From contig JBDRLD010000102.1 of the NCBI GenBank assembly GCA_043813445.1, positions 1 to 19,743 of the forward strand: a stretch of DNA of 19,743 bases, read 5' to 3'. The position numbers were made by a program, and so were the translations under genes. This document shows, piece after piece, positions 1 through 8,751 of the stretch (the first letter of the stretch is position 1; each line of letters opens with the position of its first letter). Under the pieces are notes generated by a model. It made no database searches, was not told the origin of the DNA, and saw only the letters and a program-made list of their open reading frames with translations. The DNA comes from JBDRLD01 sp043813445 (GTDB lineage: Bacteria > Patescibacteriota > Patescibacteriia > JACPHY01).

Positions 1-365
1 TCATGGAGCATACCATCGCCAGCCCCATACACGGAACACGATGACGGGAAGATGATACGCCCATCAAAATGCGCCGTGAGGTACTTCATGGTTTCCACGT
101 TCACGTCCATGGTGAGCCGCTCATTCAACGCACAGGCAGGATCACCGACGAGTCCAGCAAGCCACACCACCACATCCGCCCAGTCAAGGTGCTGCTGCAA
201 TTTTCCAAAATCACGAATATCACCGTATACGAACGGTACATCCTTCCGGTAGGACTCTTCATAGAGGAGCGCATCATACACGCGCACATCGTGTGAAGAA
301 GTTTTCAGAATATCCGTTAATGCTCCGCCTAGGTATCCAGCACCCCCAGTAATAAGAACACGCAT
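1..365 (-). CDS. NAD-dependent epimerase/dehydratase (extended SDR), partial
   Basis: The gene starts with ATG at 365 and runs off the left edge, so 121 residues are visible. The N-terminus begins MRVLITGGAGYLGG, a Rossmann GxxGxxG nucleotide-binding motif. Further on come a conserved Asp-Ile at the end of strand 3 (GDIRD), a VVVWLAGLVGDPAC stretch and a PSSCSVYG motif, which carries the active-site serine region of extended SDRs. The YxxxK catalytic pair would lie beyond the window. Family members interconvert or dehydrate NDP-sugars in the cytoplasm. It is the last visible gene of the glycan operon, 28 bp after the polymerase gene, and has no clear Shine-Dalgarno sequence. The family call is firm; the exact sugar substrate cannot be read. 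Confidence 0.9.
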   Translation of the reverse strand, partial: MRVLITGGAGYLGGALTDILKTSSHDVRVYDALLYEESYRKDVPFVYGDIRDFGKLQQHLDWADVVVWLAGLVGDPACALNERLTMDVNVETMKYLTAHFDGRIIFPSSCSVYGAGDGMLH

Positions 366-393
366 AGCTTGTTTCAAGATGGTACAGCGACAC

Positions 394-1677
394 CTAGTGT
401 AGTGCCATTTTCGATTGTACTACAAATGTCCGCGCAATAAAGGTATAGAGGACGACGACAAGGATCGTATGCATCATGATGACTGGAATAAAGCCGAACC
501 CACCGCGCAAAAACGCCCATAAATCAAAGCAAAACAGCGCATACCAAAGCAACACGCCATCGTGATGGATATTTTTCCGCAGGTACTCGTACGCCACTCT
601 CATTAGCCATCCAATCATCAACATTGCAATGAATACCCCAATGTATCCGAGATCAGCGAAGGCGGCTCCGAAGGGGCCCTCTGTGTAGTGGTACCCCGGT
701 TGTCGATTCGGGATGAGCGTATCGGTAACGACGATACCGCCGTAGTATATTGGTTTAGTTGTCCAAATTTTTCTTGGGATGAGTGAGAATGCTGTATCTT
801 CTACAAAAATCTTACCGTAGAGATATGCAGGGTTCTCCCTCGAGTACTGCGAGAGGAGGACCGCAGTGGCTTGATGCTCCGCAAACAAGCCACCAAAGCT
901 ATTAGCAATATTCATCTTCGTCATTTGAAAATCTTGTGCACCACGGAACTGCCCCATCGCGAACGCAAAAATAAGCATCCCCACGAAGGCACTCACCATG
1001 CGGACCGCGCCGATGCGGCGCACCCGATAATTGTAAATTACCATTACGACGAACAGTAAAAGTAAGACCTGCCCACGAGCGCGACTTAATGCCGCCAAAA
1101 CGAGGGCGAGCAAAAACACCACCACAAACAATCGGCGACGCCCCTTCGTTGCCCGAAACATCCCAACTGACGCAACGAGGCCGGCAAATAGATACAGCGT
1201 TACGAAAAACGCAATATGTCCATATCCAGATGCTGAGACATTTGTATAGATGAAATATTCAGATATGTGCTGAACATCAATCTGGGACATACGTACTGCA
1301 AGCGCGGCAGCACTTATAAGTATGAGCCCTATCATAATGATTCGCATACGACCGCTGCGCATCCGGTTGCGTAAGGATGGAAGCTTCTCCGCGAACATGC
1401 GCGCAACATGTCCTTCATAGTAGCCGAGCAGCGTCACCAATAGGGCGACAATACTCAGGATGGATGCACGCAAGCCAAACGCCGTGTCGTAGTGTGCATA
1501 CGCATGATCTAAAGACACCCACCCTGAAAGCTGTAGGAGCGGAACGAGTCCAAAGCTCACACCGTAGAGTGCTCCGAAAATATTAATAGGGGAAAACAAA
1601 TCCCGCCGGCGTACTGCAGCTGACAGCGCCGGACTCAATGCGATACATAATACTACGACACAGACGAACACTTGCAT
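394..1677 (-). CDS. Wzy-like oligosaccharide repeat-unit polymerase (membrane protein)
   Basis: A 427-residue integral membrane protein with about 11 hydrophobic segments. The first spans residues 1-18; others include LFSPINIFGALYGVSFGLVP near residue 30 and a last one near residue 400. A long hydrophilic loop follows the eighth segment and contains NPAYLYGKIFVEDTAFSLIP, with conserved-looking aromatic and charged residues. This layout and the early FSP motif resemble O-antigen or oligosaccharide repeat-unit polymerases, which join lipid-linked repeat units on the outer face of the cytoplasmic membrane. Flippase, chain-length and glycosyltransferase genes in the same operon support the role. 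The start ATG has a GAGAGAG-like ribosome site. Polymerases diverge strongly, so O-antigen ligase or another glycan membrane enzyme remains possible. Confidence 0.75.
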   Translation of the reverse strand: MQVFVCVVVLCIALSPALSAAVRRRDLFSPINIFGALYGVSFGLVPLLQLSGWVSLDHAYAHYDTAFGLRASILSIVALLVTLLGYYEGHVARMFAEKLPSLRNRMRSGRMRIIMIGLILISAAALAVRMSQIDVQHISEYFIYTNVSASGYGHIAFFVTLYLFAGLVASVGMFRATKGRRRLFVVVFLLALVLAALSRARGQVLLLLFVVMVIYNYRVRRIGAVRMVSAFVGMLIFAFAMGQFRGAQDFQMTKMNIANSFGGLFAEHQATAVLLSQYSRENPAYLYGKIFVEDTAFSLIPRKIWTTKPIYYGGIVVTDTLIPNRQPGYHYTEGPFGAAFADLGYIGVFIAMLMIGWLMRVAYEYLRKNIHHDGVLLWYALFCFDLWAFLRGGFGFIPVIMMHTILVVVLYTFIARTFVVQSKMALH

Positions 1678-1684
1678 ACTCTCT

Positions 1685-1780
1685 CTAATACTCGCGCATC
1701 ATGATGGCGAGTATGACGCCAAGAGGAGGTACTGACACAGCACCACTTCCGACGATACCACTATGTCTAACGCCGCTCAT
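1685..1780 (-). CDS. possible 31-residue micro-ORF in the glycan operon
   Basis: The gap between the glycosyltransferase and the polymerase is filled by an open frame of 31 codons. Its ATG at 1780 overlaps the upstream TGA stop as ATGA. Its TAG stop at 1685 lies 7 bases before the polymerase ATG. Both this start and the polymerase start follow a similar TTAGAGAGA stretch that could act as a ribosome site. The peptide begins MSGVRHSGIVGSGAV and ends in a hydrophobic run, PPLGVILAIMM, followed by REY. No family is recognised. It may be a real small membrane peptide, a translational-coupling device, or chance. The exact fit at both ends is the only support. Confidence 0.35.
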   Translation of the reverse strand: MSGVRHSGIVGSGAVSVPPLGVILAIMMREY

Positions 1781-2799
1781 GAAATTCTCTCTAACGAAAA
1801 ATCTGGGATCCGATCCAAAATAATCTCACTCACTTTCGTCCTGTTCTCAATAAAAAACAGGGGGTGACGCACCAACAACCGCAGAAGCCGATGTCCGAAC
1901 TGTACCCAATGCCTTTGCCGAAACGCCACTTCTGCAAGGATGCGATACTTTGCAGAGTCTGTCTTCGCATCAAGAAAATGTTCAGCGATAAATGACGTGA
2001 TGTGCTGTAGTAACGCCGCCCATGCCTCGTTGCTCAATTCGTCCCGATATCCGTGATCCCATCGATACGCACGTACGCGCGCTGCGGTTCCGTACACTAA
2101 TTGCGCAGAAGATGCATAAGACAAGGACGTCGGATCAAATCGTAAATACACAAGCACCTCCCCGAATGATGCCAGACGCGTTATCCGTGATGCCCGCAAA
2201 AGCAAATCTCTATCCTGTGAACGCTCAAAACGCTCGTCATATCCACACAGTGCGTCCAAAATACTACGCCGCATGAGCAGGGTTGAATGAGGGAGTGGAC
2301 TAGCAAATGTGCGCAACTGCTCCACGATGCGATCATGATCTGTGACGTGCCGATACTCACGTAACTTCGTGTCGTCGCAAAAAAACACAATATCAGAACC
2401 GATGATACCAACATCCGGATGCTGTTCGAGTTCCCGAACCTGCGCTGCTATACGCCCAGATACTGCAATATCCCCCACATCGAGACGGGCGACATACTTT
2501 CCTTTCGTATTTCGCAGCCCCTCATTCAGAGACCGCGTTAGCCCAATATTCTCCGCTCTATGTACAACAACAATTCGCGGATCGACATATGTCGCCAGGA
2601 TTGAAGCAGTCCCATCCGTCGACCCATCATCGACAATAACAATCTCAAGGTGCTCGTATGTTTGTGCGAGTACAGAATCTATACTATCTCGCAAATAACG
2701 CTCACCGTTATACACGCTCATCAAAACAGAGACGAGCGGCTGCGATGGCACCGAGCTACTCGTCTCGGCGTCCACGGAGTGGATAGTCATGATCGACAT
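1777..2799 (-). CDS. family 2 glycosyltransferase
   Basis: A 340-residue GT-A-fold enzyme. It opens with a VSVLMSVYNGERYL strand-helix near residue 22, followed by EIVIVDDGSTDGT with the nucleotide-binding DDGS near residue 56. The usual DxD metal site appears as ARLDVGD near residue 105, so the second acidic position of a typical DADD is replaced by glycine. GIIGSD and an RSQDRDLLLRA stretch (ED/QD general-base region) follow. These enzymes transfer an activated sugar to a lipid-linked acceptor at the membrane's inner face. The start overlaps the methyltransferase gene by 44 bp, or by 35 bp if the ATG at 2790 is used. Neither start has a Shine-Dalgarno sequence, so translation is probably coupled. 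Confidence 0.93.
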   Translation of the reverse strand: MSIMTIHSVDAETSSSVPSQPLVSVLMSVYNGERYLRDSIDSVLAQTYEHLEIVIVDDGSTDGTASILATYVDPRIVVVHRAENIGLTRSLNEGLRNTKGKYVARLDVGDIAVSGRIAAQVRELEQHPDVGIIGSDIVFFCDDTKLREYRHVTDHDRIVEQLRTFASPLPHSTLLMRRSILDALCGYDERFERSQDRDLLLRASRITRLASFGEVLVYLRFDPTSLSYASSAQLVYGTAARVRAYRWDHGYRDELSNEAWAALLQHITSFIAEHFLDAKTDSAKYRILAEVAFRQRHWVQFGHRLLRLLVRHPLFFIENRTKVSEIILDRIPDFSLERIS

Positions 2800-3715
2800 G
2801 AAGCGTGGTTAATGGCACTGGTGCGGCATCCCACATTGCTCGGATTTCACTTGGTCGATAGTACGATTGGTAGGCGTGCGGGCCGTAAAAATCGTAGTTC
2901 AGACACCAGGTTGCCTTGCTGCTCGTGTTCCGCGGGTCGTGAAGCACAACCGTCTTACGGAAGAAATGCTTGAGCAATGGACACTTATCCAAAGGGATGC
3001 TCAGCCAACAGATGTACCAACAAATACGTCTTGGTAATCTCGAGAGCACTGCGCGAATCGGCTGACGGAGAAGGAGAAATGGCGCAATCCTGCCTTCACG
3101 TCGCGTATAAAACGTTGCAAAAATTTCTCCCCCCGGCTTTAGAAGTTTAGTGAGATTGTGAAACGCTGCTTGCGGATCTTTTGTATGCTGCAAAACACCC
3201 TCGCAGTACACATAGTCAAACGTCTCTGGCGCAAACGGCAGCCGAAATACATCACCACGCACAATGCATGTACGGTCGCGAAGCGCCTCAGTGTTTTTGT
3301 ATGCGGCACACACTGCATCAGATAGATCCACACCAATAACCGTGGCACCATGACGCGCCATTATTGTTGTCTGCAAACCAGCACCGCAACCGAGGTCAAG
3401 CACCCACTTGCCATCGAGATGATCCCTTGTAATGCCGGGTTTTTCAAAAACACGCCACACGAGGTCTTCCTCTGTCCTCGGCGTATTGTCCCACTGCCAC
3501 TCAAAACCAAAACTTTCCACACTTGCAGCGTCCTGCTGCTCACCAACGTTTCCATTACAAGCGACAAAACTCGGAATACCATCGCACACAGTGAACTTGT
3601 GTCCTCGTTCGCATGTAAGCGATCCGTGTAGCACCTCCTCGCTATTACTATCACCTGTATGGAGGAAGGTATGACAATCTGGACACTGGAACCTCGAAAG
3701 AAACGATGTGTGCAT
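2756..3715 (-). CDS. class I SAM-dependent methyltransferase with N-terminal zinc ribbon
   Basis: A 319-residue protein. Residues 11-44 carry a CPDC pair and a C-x3-GH...C group, a Trm112-like zinc ribbon often seen on small-molecule and sugar methyltransferases. The Rossmann methyltransferase core begins at residue 105 with VLDLGCGAG (motif I, SAM binding). Next come GVDLS (acidic residue after strand 2), a GDVFRLPF segment near 154, YCEGVLQHTKDP near 170 (strand 4) and LLKPGGEIFATFY near 191. It probably methylates a sugar or sugar nucleotide of the exported glycan, since it lies between the sugar-modifying fusion gene and the glycosyltransferase. The substrate cannot be read. The start ATG at 3715 lies 11 bp after the fusion gene. 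Confidence 0.9.
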   Translation of the reverse strand: MHTSFLSRFQCPDCHTFLHTGDSNSEEVLHGSLTCERGHKFTVCDGIPSFVACNGNVGEQQDAASVESFGFEWQWDNTPRTEEDLVWRVFEKPGITRDHLDGKWVLDLGCGAGLQTTIMARHGATVIGVDLSDAVCAAYKNTEALRDRTCIVRGDVFRLPFAPETFDYVYCEGVLQHTKDPQAAFHNLTKLLKPGGEIFATFYTRREGRIAPFLLLRQPIRAVLSRLPRRICWYICWLSIPLDKCPLLKHFFRKTVVLHDPRNTSSKATWCLNYDFYGPHAYQSYYRPSEIRAMWDAAPVPLTTLHVDHDYPLRGRRDE

Positions 3716-3726
3716 ATGATGTATTA

Positions 3727-5979
3727 CTACTTCTCACGACATGTCGACTCAAGCGCGTGCAGCCAACGCAGAGATATACGATTGGCCTCCTCCCAACTAT
3801 AGGACGGACTGTAACCAATCGCAGATACCGCGTCTTCGACGGGAAATCGAATGTTGCTTGCGTACACGCATGCCATATCATATCGCAATCCATCAACACT
3901 TCTCCCCTGCTCTTTCCCGACATACGGACCGCTCCGCTCACGAATCCATCGCTTAAAAAGTTGGAAGCCGCGCTCTGGAACTATACTCTCCACGAGATTG
4001 AAAAGTCGCAAAAATGCCCGGCGGTCACGGATGGATCGGAGGTGCTGCTTCGAAAAAACCGGTTGTACAAGCGCTCGCACACACCCCACCACTTGCCGAA
4101 CAACGCCCCGATGATTCACACAGCGAATACGTTCTACCTCCGACTCGGTGAGGTTCGGAAGGTTATCCATCGCTTGCTGCTCGGATACAAATAGTGGCTC
4201 ATAGAATTCCTTCCAGCTCTTGTTCGGCAAATCCGTAATGTACAACGTCGTGCCGTGCAGCTGAGAAGAACACACCGATGCCGCGATAATGGCATCAATC
4301 GCATTATCCACGAACACCGTATTCGACGGATACGCCCATGAGGCGGCACGAATGATGCTACCTGCGCGTACAAGGTCGCGTTGTCCGGCCGTCCACCCTG
4401 CAGAGTAGGGGCCGTAGATATGCCCCATGCGAAGGACTACCGAATCAACCCCCCATCGTCGCGACGCTCGGAGCACATCACGCTCCGATGCGCGCTTCGC
4501 CACAGCGTACGTCGAACGATCCGGGTCGTAGCGCGATGCCTCGCCCTCACACCCCAAGAAAACCCCGTGGACCGCAATGGTGCTAATGTGCACGAGGCGC
4601 TTCGCACCGACTTCATGCGCGGCGCGTGCGATATTACGCGCAATCGCGCGTGTCGTTTTAATTGCGAATCGACGCGCGCCCCGCATGTTGATTGCGCAAT
4701 TAACGACCACATCAACTCCTCGCAGTGCCTCTCGCAAAAATACTGGGTCCTGCGCATCACCGATTCGCACATCGGTATCGTATCGAGTTATTGCGAAACT
4801 CCCGAGCGAAGAATGTGTAATTGCGCGTGGGATGAACCGCTCATCATCAAGTAGCCGCTCATACAAACGTGACCCCAAAAATCCCCCTGCACCAACAACA
4901 CCCACGACAGTGGCCTGTCGTCGCTGGCGGGCAGCATCAGCAGCCTGCGGAACAACGTCCCACGGATTCTTCAACGGCTGACGCTCGCGATAGCAACGAC
5001 GCATAATCCTGAGCGCCGGCAAAACGGATTCTGCGTGATGAATCGGTCGTGCTCGCGTATCACGGATGCGACCAACAAATTCCTCCCACGAGGCGAGAAA
5101 CGACGCACCCACCGGATCATCACTATGATCAACTCGAATGATAAGCGGCACATCCTCATGCTGCTTCTCATGCACCTCAATGTCCCCGGATGGAAAATTA
5201 ACAACGAGTCGTGCGCGCTCGCACTGCACCACGATACGCTGACCGACGGGCGCTAAACGAGAAAATAATCCCTCCAGCTTTAAGTCGCCATGCTGAGCAT
5301 TTGTTGCTTGCAGTGCGAAGCGACATTCCGCCTCGAGCCCGGTCGCACCATCATCGGAATAATCTACCGTCCGCACCTCAACATCGCCAAGAAGATACAG
5401 TGCGAGATCAAGCACGTGGCTGCCCGTGTCCAGCATAACACCACCTCCAGCCAATTGAGACGAGGAGTGAAACGAAGAACCACTAACCGGGCCACCAGTA
5501 CAGCGACCTCCGTCAAAAAGTTGCATGTGCTGCACGCGTCCAAACCGCTCGGCACGCAGCACCTCGCGTAACACGGGAATCTGCGTCAAAAAACGACGGT
5601 TCACATTAACACACAGGTACTTCCCAGCCCGCTTCGCCAGCGCAACCACGTCACTCGCGTGCTCTTCATTGGTTGTCAATGGCTTTTCCGTGAGCACATG
5701 CCATCCGCGCTGTAGCGCATAAGTAATGTGGTCATAGTGCAGCCCAGGTGGAGTTGCAATCAATGCCGCGTCAACATCATCGATGGCCTCTAAATCATCC
5801 GCATGTGCCGCCTCGGGAAACCATCGAGCGCACTCATTCCTATTTGCAGCATTTGGGTCGACAAGCCACGTTACAGCCACATGGGAGAGGTTGCACAGTG
5901 CGGGGATGTGCATCGTCTGCACAATACCGCCACATCCAATGATTCCGATACGAATCGGTCGAATCGTCTTAGAATACAT
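3727..5979 (-). CDS. fusion: Gfo/Idh/MocA oxidoreductase + SDR NAD-dependent epimerase
   Basis: A 750-residue two-domain protein. Residues 10-340 form a Gfo/Idh/MocA oxidoreductase: GIIGCGGIVQTMHIPAL nucleotide site, the TEKPL motif at 97-101 with its conserved lysine, and GGGVMLDTGSH at 178-188 with the catalytic-type D and H. A linker (about 345-357) leads to a second Rossmann domain: GAGGFLG at 363-369, STIAVHG near 466 and the YAVAK dyad at 491-495, as in extended SDR epimerases. The C-terminus ends like SDR sugar enzymes (AIGYSPSYSWEEANR). Both active sites look intact, so the protein could do two steps on one NDP-sugar, for example oxidation or reduction with epimerisation. Frame and motifs are continuous, so this is not an assembly artefact at a stop codon. 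The substrate is unknown. Confidence 0.9.
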   Translation of the reverse strand: MYSKTIRPIRIGIIGCGGIVQTMHIPALCNLSHVAVTWLVDPNAANRNECARWFPEAAHADDLEAIDDVDAALIATPPGLHYDHITYALQRGWHVLTEKPLTTNEEHASDVVALAKRAGKYLCVNVNRRFLTQIPVLREVLRAERFGRVQHMQLFDGGRCTGGPVSGSSFHSSSQLAGGGVMLDTGSHVLDLALYLLGDVEVRTVDYSDDGATGLEAECRFALQATNAQHGDLKLEGLFSRLAPVGQRIVVQCERARLVVNFPSGDIEVHEKQHEDVPLIIRVDHSDDPVGASFLASWEEFVGRIRDTRARPIHHAESVLPALRIMRRCYRERQPLKNPWDVVPQAADAARQRRQATVVGVVGAGGFLGSRLYERLLDDERFIPRAITHSSLGSFAITRYDTDVRIGDAQDPVFLREALRGVDVVVNCAINMRGARRFAIKTTRAIARNIARAAHEVGAKRLVHISTIAVHGVFLGCEGEASRYDPDRSTYAVAKRASERDVLRASRRWGVDSVVLRMGHIYGPYSAGWTAGQRDLVRAGSIIRAASWAYPSNTVFVDNAIDAIIAASVCSSQLHGTTLYITDLPNKSWKEFYEPLFVSEQQAMDNLPNLTESEVERIRCVNHRGVVRQVVGCVRALVQPVFSKQHLRSIRDRRAFLRLFNLVESIVPERGFQLFKRWIRERSGPYVGKEQGRSVDGLRYDMACVYASNIRFPVEDAVSAIGYSPSYSWEEANRISLRWLHALESTCREK

Positions 5980-5994
5980 AGTCAGAAACTAATA

Positions 5995-7275
5995 TCACAA
6001 AGGGGTGTTGCCTTCTGTTGTAACACGCACGCGCAGCGCATACAAGTATCCCAACGGCAGGAGAACGAGCAACGCATGCGTCACATTCAGCGAGAAAATC
6101 CCTCCCCATAATCCAATGCGTGGGATAAGGATGAGATTTAACACTACACTCACGATCGAAACCACTAACGTGATGAGAAAGTATGGGCGGTATCGACCGA
6201 GCGCGATCATACCGTACCCGAACACTTGATTCACGGTTGCAAAGAGAAAAGCAAAAAGCGAAACCTGAAAAAACGGCACAGTCGCAGCGTATCGAGCACC
6301 AAAAAACCACGGGATAAATATCGGTGCAATAAGATAGCACGCTCCCGCAACAACAACTCCGAGCGGGACAAGCCGAACTAACAGCTGTTTCACTGTATGA
6401 AAAAATATATCTAACTGATCGAGTGGTTGCACGAGTCTAGGGAAAAAAGCTTGCACGATTGCCGTTGGAAACAAAAAGAGAGCAAAGGTCATCATCACCG
6501 CATTCCGATACACTCCAACCGCCGCCACGTCTTGCACCTTAGAAATAACGAACGTGTCTACTCCGGAGAATATACTTGTCGCTACTCCGATAAAAAATAG
6601 GTATCTTACCTTCCCTACCAATGAAACTTCTTCCGAATGAAAACCACGCCGGAGCTGGAATATCAGGTCGGTCTTCCGAAGAAAGAAGGTGAGCGCGCTC
6701 AACAGAACCACGCCCGCAGCACCCGCGTAACAAAACGCAAGAAGTCGTACGCTCGGAAATACGTATCCGAAAACAACCGCTATTCCCAATACAATACCTG
6801 CCTGCAGCGTACGGAAAACTAACTCGTACCGCATCTGCTCAAATGCCCGAAAAAAGAAAAATAGTAACTGAGTCGCACTCAAAAAATAGAAGTAAAGAAA
6901 AATGCCGTAAAGTACCGGAAGGTGAGCCAACTCCCAGCGCATGAGAGTAAAGACGACAAACAACGCAAGGAGAGATATCGGCAGAAGCCACACCTTAATA
7001 GTCACCACCGTCGCAAATAATTTTTGGAGTCCCACATGGTCATCGCTACAGAGCAACCGCTTCGCGTCGCGGACAATGTGCTGCTCCAGACCGAGGTTAA
7101 AAAATATGTAGAACAGTGAACCGACAGAAAATGCGAGGGCGACGACTCCGTACGACTGCTCCGAGAGGCCTCGTGCCATTGCTGCAAACGCAAAAAGACT
7201 TAGCAACTTCGTGCCACTTTCTGCCATAAGAAGAAATATTGCGTTCTTCTTCGCCGCTACTGGTTGCAACTTCAC
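5995..7275 (-). CDS. Wzx-type polysaccharide flippase (MOP superfamily)
   Basis: A 426-residue membrane protein with roughly 12 hydrophobic segments, the usual size and topology for polysaccharide-biosynthesis flippases. The N-terminus (FLLMAESGTKLLSLFAFAAM, then RGLSEQSYGVVALAFSVGSL) matches the first two helices of that family, which carry the G-x-x-x-Y-G turn. These proteins flip undecaprenyl-linked repeat units to the outer face of the membrane for the polymerase. The start codon is GTG at 7275, only 9 bases after the stop of the chain-length gene. No Shine-Dalgarno sequence is evident, so coupling is likely. A later ATG at residue 17 would cut into the first helix and is less likely. Confidence 0.88.
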   Translation of the reverse strand: MKLQPVAAKKNAIFLLMAESGTKLLSLFAFAAMARGLSEQSYGVVALAFSVGSLFYIFFNLGLEQHIVRDAKRLLCSDDHVGLQKLFATVVTIKVWLLPISLLALFVVFTLMRWELAHLPVLYGIFLYFYFLSATQLLFFFFRAFEQMRYELVFRTLQAGIVLGIAVVFGYVFPSVRLLAFCYAGAAGVVLLSALTFFLRKTDLIFQLRRGFHSEEVSLVGKVRYLFFIGVATSIFSGVDTFVISKVQDVAAVGVYRNAVMMTFALFLFPTAIVQAFFPRLVQPLDQLDIFFHTVKQLLVRLVPLGVVVAGACYLIAPIFIPWFFGARYAATVPFFQVSLFAFLFATVNQVFGYGMIALGRYRPYFLITLVVSIVSVVLNLILIPRIGLWGGIFSLNVTHALLVLLPLGYLYALRVRVTTEGNTPL

Positions 7276-7284
7276 ACTGCACGA

Positions 7285-8223
7285 CTAGAGAATATCGTAT
7301 CGTTGATCTGGTCGTCTCCGCACTATATGGCACTCGTGCACGAATGCCCAAACAAACGCCATAAAAATGCCGAGGATGGCCGCAAGAATGACGCGCTGAA
7401 AAAATTGCGGAGGCAAAAAGGATTCGCCAGGCATTTGCGCCTGTGCCTCAATGGTGGGGGGTTGGTTTAGGTGGCCAGGATCAGCTTCCTTACGCTGAAT
7501 GTTGTCCTGAATTACAACGATGCGTTGCTGTTTATTGATAATACTCTGTACCATGGCATCCTGCTGTGCACGCGCTTCTGCCAACAGCCCTATGTACGAC
7601 TCCACAATACGCCCCTGTGCTTCAGAACTAGCATCTGCACGCTTCGCGATCTCTCTTTGATAGACAGTGGCATCTTTAACGAGTCGCGAACGCTGCTGCT
7701 CAAGTTGTACGATTTCCTGTTCAACCATCTCCCGCTCCTTACGAAGTGTTTGCATTTCCTGCTGCAGTGTTATACGCATCGGCTCGTTGGATGCTAATAA
7801 GTACTCAAGAAGGTATGTGCTCATCCCAAGGACGACATGATGTGCCTCCTCTGGCGTCCCTCCTGTCCCACGAACGATTATGCCACGACCATCCTTAGTT
7901 TCTTCGAGTATCACATGGTCGCGTATATCCTGCACACGGATACTGGCTTGCTCCGCAATATCCAACTCAACAGCGCTAGAACGGATAAGCTCCTGTAAGT
8001 GTCCAACTGTTTCAATAGGAGTACCATCGCGCGCTCCGATGCGTAGCATGGCATCCGACGAATACTGGCCCGGGAAGAGGAATCCTGAACCAATCCCAAA
8101 TAACAACGCAACAACTACAATCAATACCCCCGCGCGCCAACGACGCCCAATAATTCCGAAGAGATCGATCGGGGTTGACTCGTATGTGTTTGGCGTTGCC
8201 GGGCCCGTATACATATCGTTCAT
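7285..8223 (-). CDS. Wzz-like polysaccharide chain-length determinant
   Basis: A 312-residue protein with the Wzz/PCP layout: an N-terminal membrane helix (about residues 31-50, after IIGRRWR), an extracytoplasmic region with a long coiled-coil-like stretch (about 150-249, rich in Glu, Gln, Arg), a Pro-rich segment (PPT at 255-257 to LPPQFF), and a second membrane helix (277-296). The short C-terminal tail VHECHIVRRRPDQRYDIL has no Walker motifs, so the tyrosine kinase domain of PCP-2a proteins is absent. Such proteins set the modal length of Wzx/Wzy-made polymers. The gene is upstream of the flippase. A 60-bp gap, larger than others in the operon, separates it from the GtrA gene. Confidence 0.88.
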   Translation of the reverse strand: MNDMYTGPATPNTYESTPIDLFGIIGRRWRAGVLIVVVALLFGIGSGFLFPGQYSSDAMLRIGARDGTPIETVGHLQELIRSSAVELDIAEQASIRVQDIRDHVILEETKDGRGIIVRGTGGTPEEAHHVVLGMSTYLLEYLLASNEPMRITLQQEMQTLRKEREMVEQEIVQLEQQRSRLVKDATVYQREIAKRADASSEAQGRIVESYIGLLAEARAQQDAMVQSIINKQQRIVVIQDNIQRKEADPGHLNQPPTIEAQAQMPGESFLPPQFFQRVILAAILGIFMAFVWAFVHECHIVRRRPDQRYDIL

Positions 8224-8283
8224 AAAACATCCGCATTAGTGATAATTCTACTTCTTGCTCACGCAAGCAACACTATCATCGTA

Positions 8284-8751
8284 TTACACATCCTCAACTG
8301 ATAAATCGTAATCACTCATTGGTACACCTACCGATGTCTCCTTTGTGGAGAACGCCCACCGGCGGTACATACCAAAATTCCACAGCACAACAATTGGTCC
8401 GGCAATGAGTTTCGCAAAAATATCTAACACACTGAAAAGTTCGACTCCTATAACAAGAACGCTCTGCTCGATAGCGATACCACCGACTGTCACGAGGACA
8501 AACTTGGCATACTGCACTCCATGTTGTTGTTCGTGGTTCTTAAAGCTCCACCGCTTATTCCAAAAGAAGCTCCAGGTTACTATCGTACAAAACGTAACAA
8601 CATTCGCGAGAAGATAATGCTCCATCCAAAAATCGGATCCACGCGTCATTGCAGTATACATCGCAAAATTCAGTATCGTATTACCGACCCCGATCACCGC
8701 ATACCGAAAAAACGCCGGTAGGAAGGAAATACTATCGCGTCCTATTTTCAT
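8284..8751 (-). CDS. GtrA-family membrane protein
   Basis: A 155-residue protein with four predicted membrane segments (about residues 12-32, 45-64, 80-103, 112-130). It has two typical GtrA features: FFWNKRWSF after the second helix and a related NFGMYRRWAF after the fourth. GtrA proteins are thought to help flip or handle polyprenyl-phosphate-linked sugars at the membrane. The start at 8751 is chosen because it overlaps the stop of the LAB_N gene by 4 bp (ATGA). The frame stays open upstream to 9111, but that stretch is the out-of-frame reading of the LAB_N gene and looks low-complexity and Arg-rich. The C-terminus is acidic (SDYDLSVEDV). Confidence 0.9.
   Translation of the reverse strand: MKIGRDSISFLPAFFRYAVIGVGNTILNFAMYTAMTRGSDFWMEHYLLANVVTFCTIVTWSFFWNKRWSFKNHEQQHGVQYAKFVLVTVGGIAIEQSVLVIGVELFSVLDIFAKLIAGPIVVLWNFGMYRRWAFSTKETSVGVPMSDYDLSVEDV

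Noticed and set aside
3706..4194. 162-codon plus-strand open frame
   Set aside because: It lies antisense to the fusion enzyme, has no ribosome site and shows no domain-like pattern.
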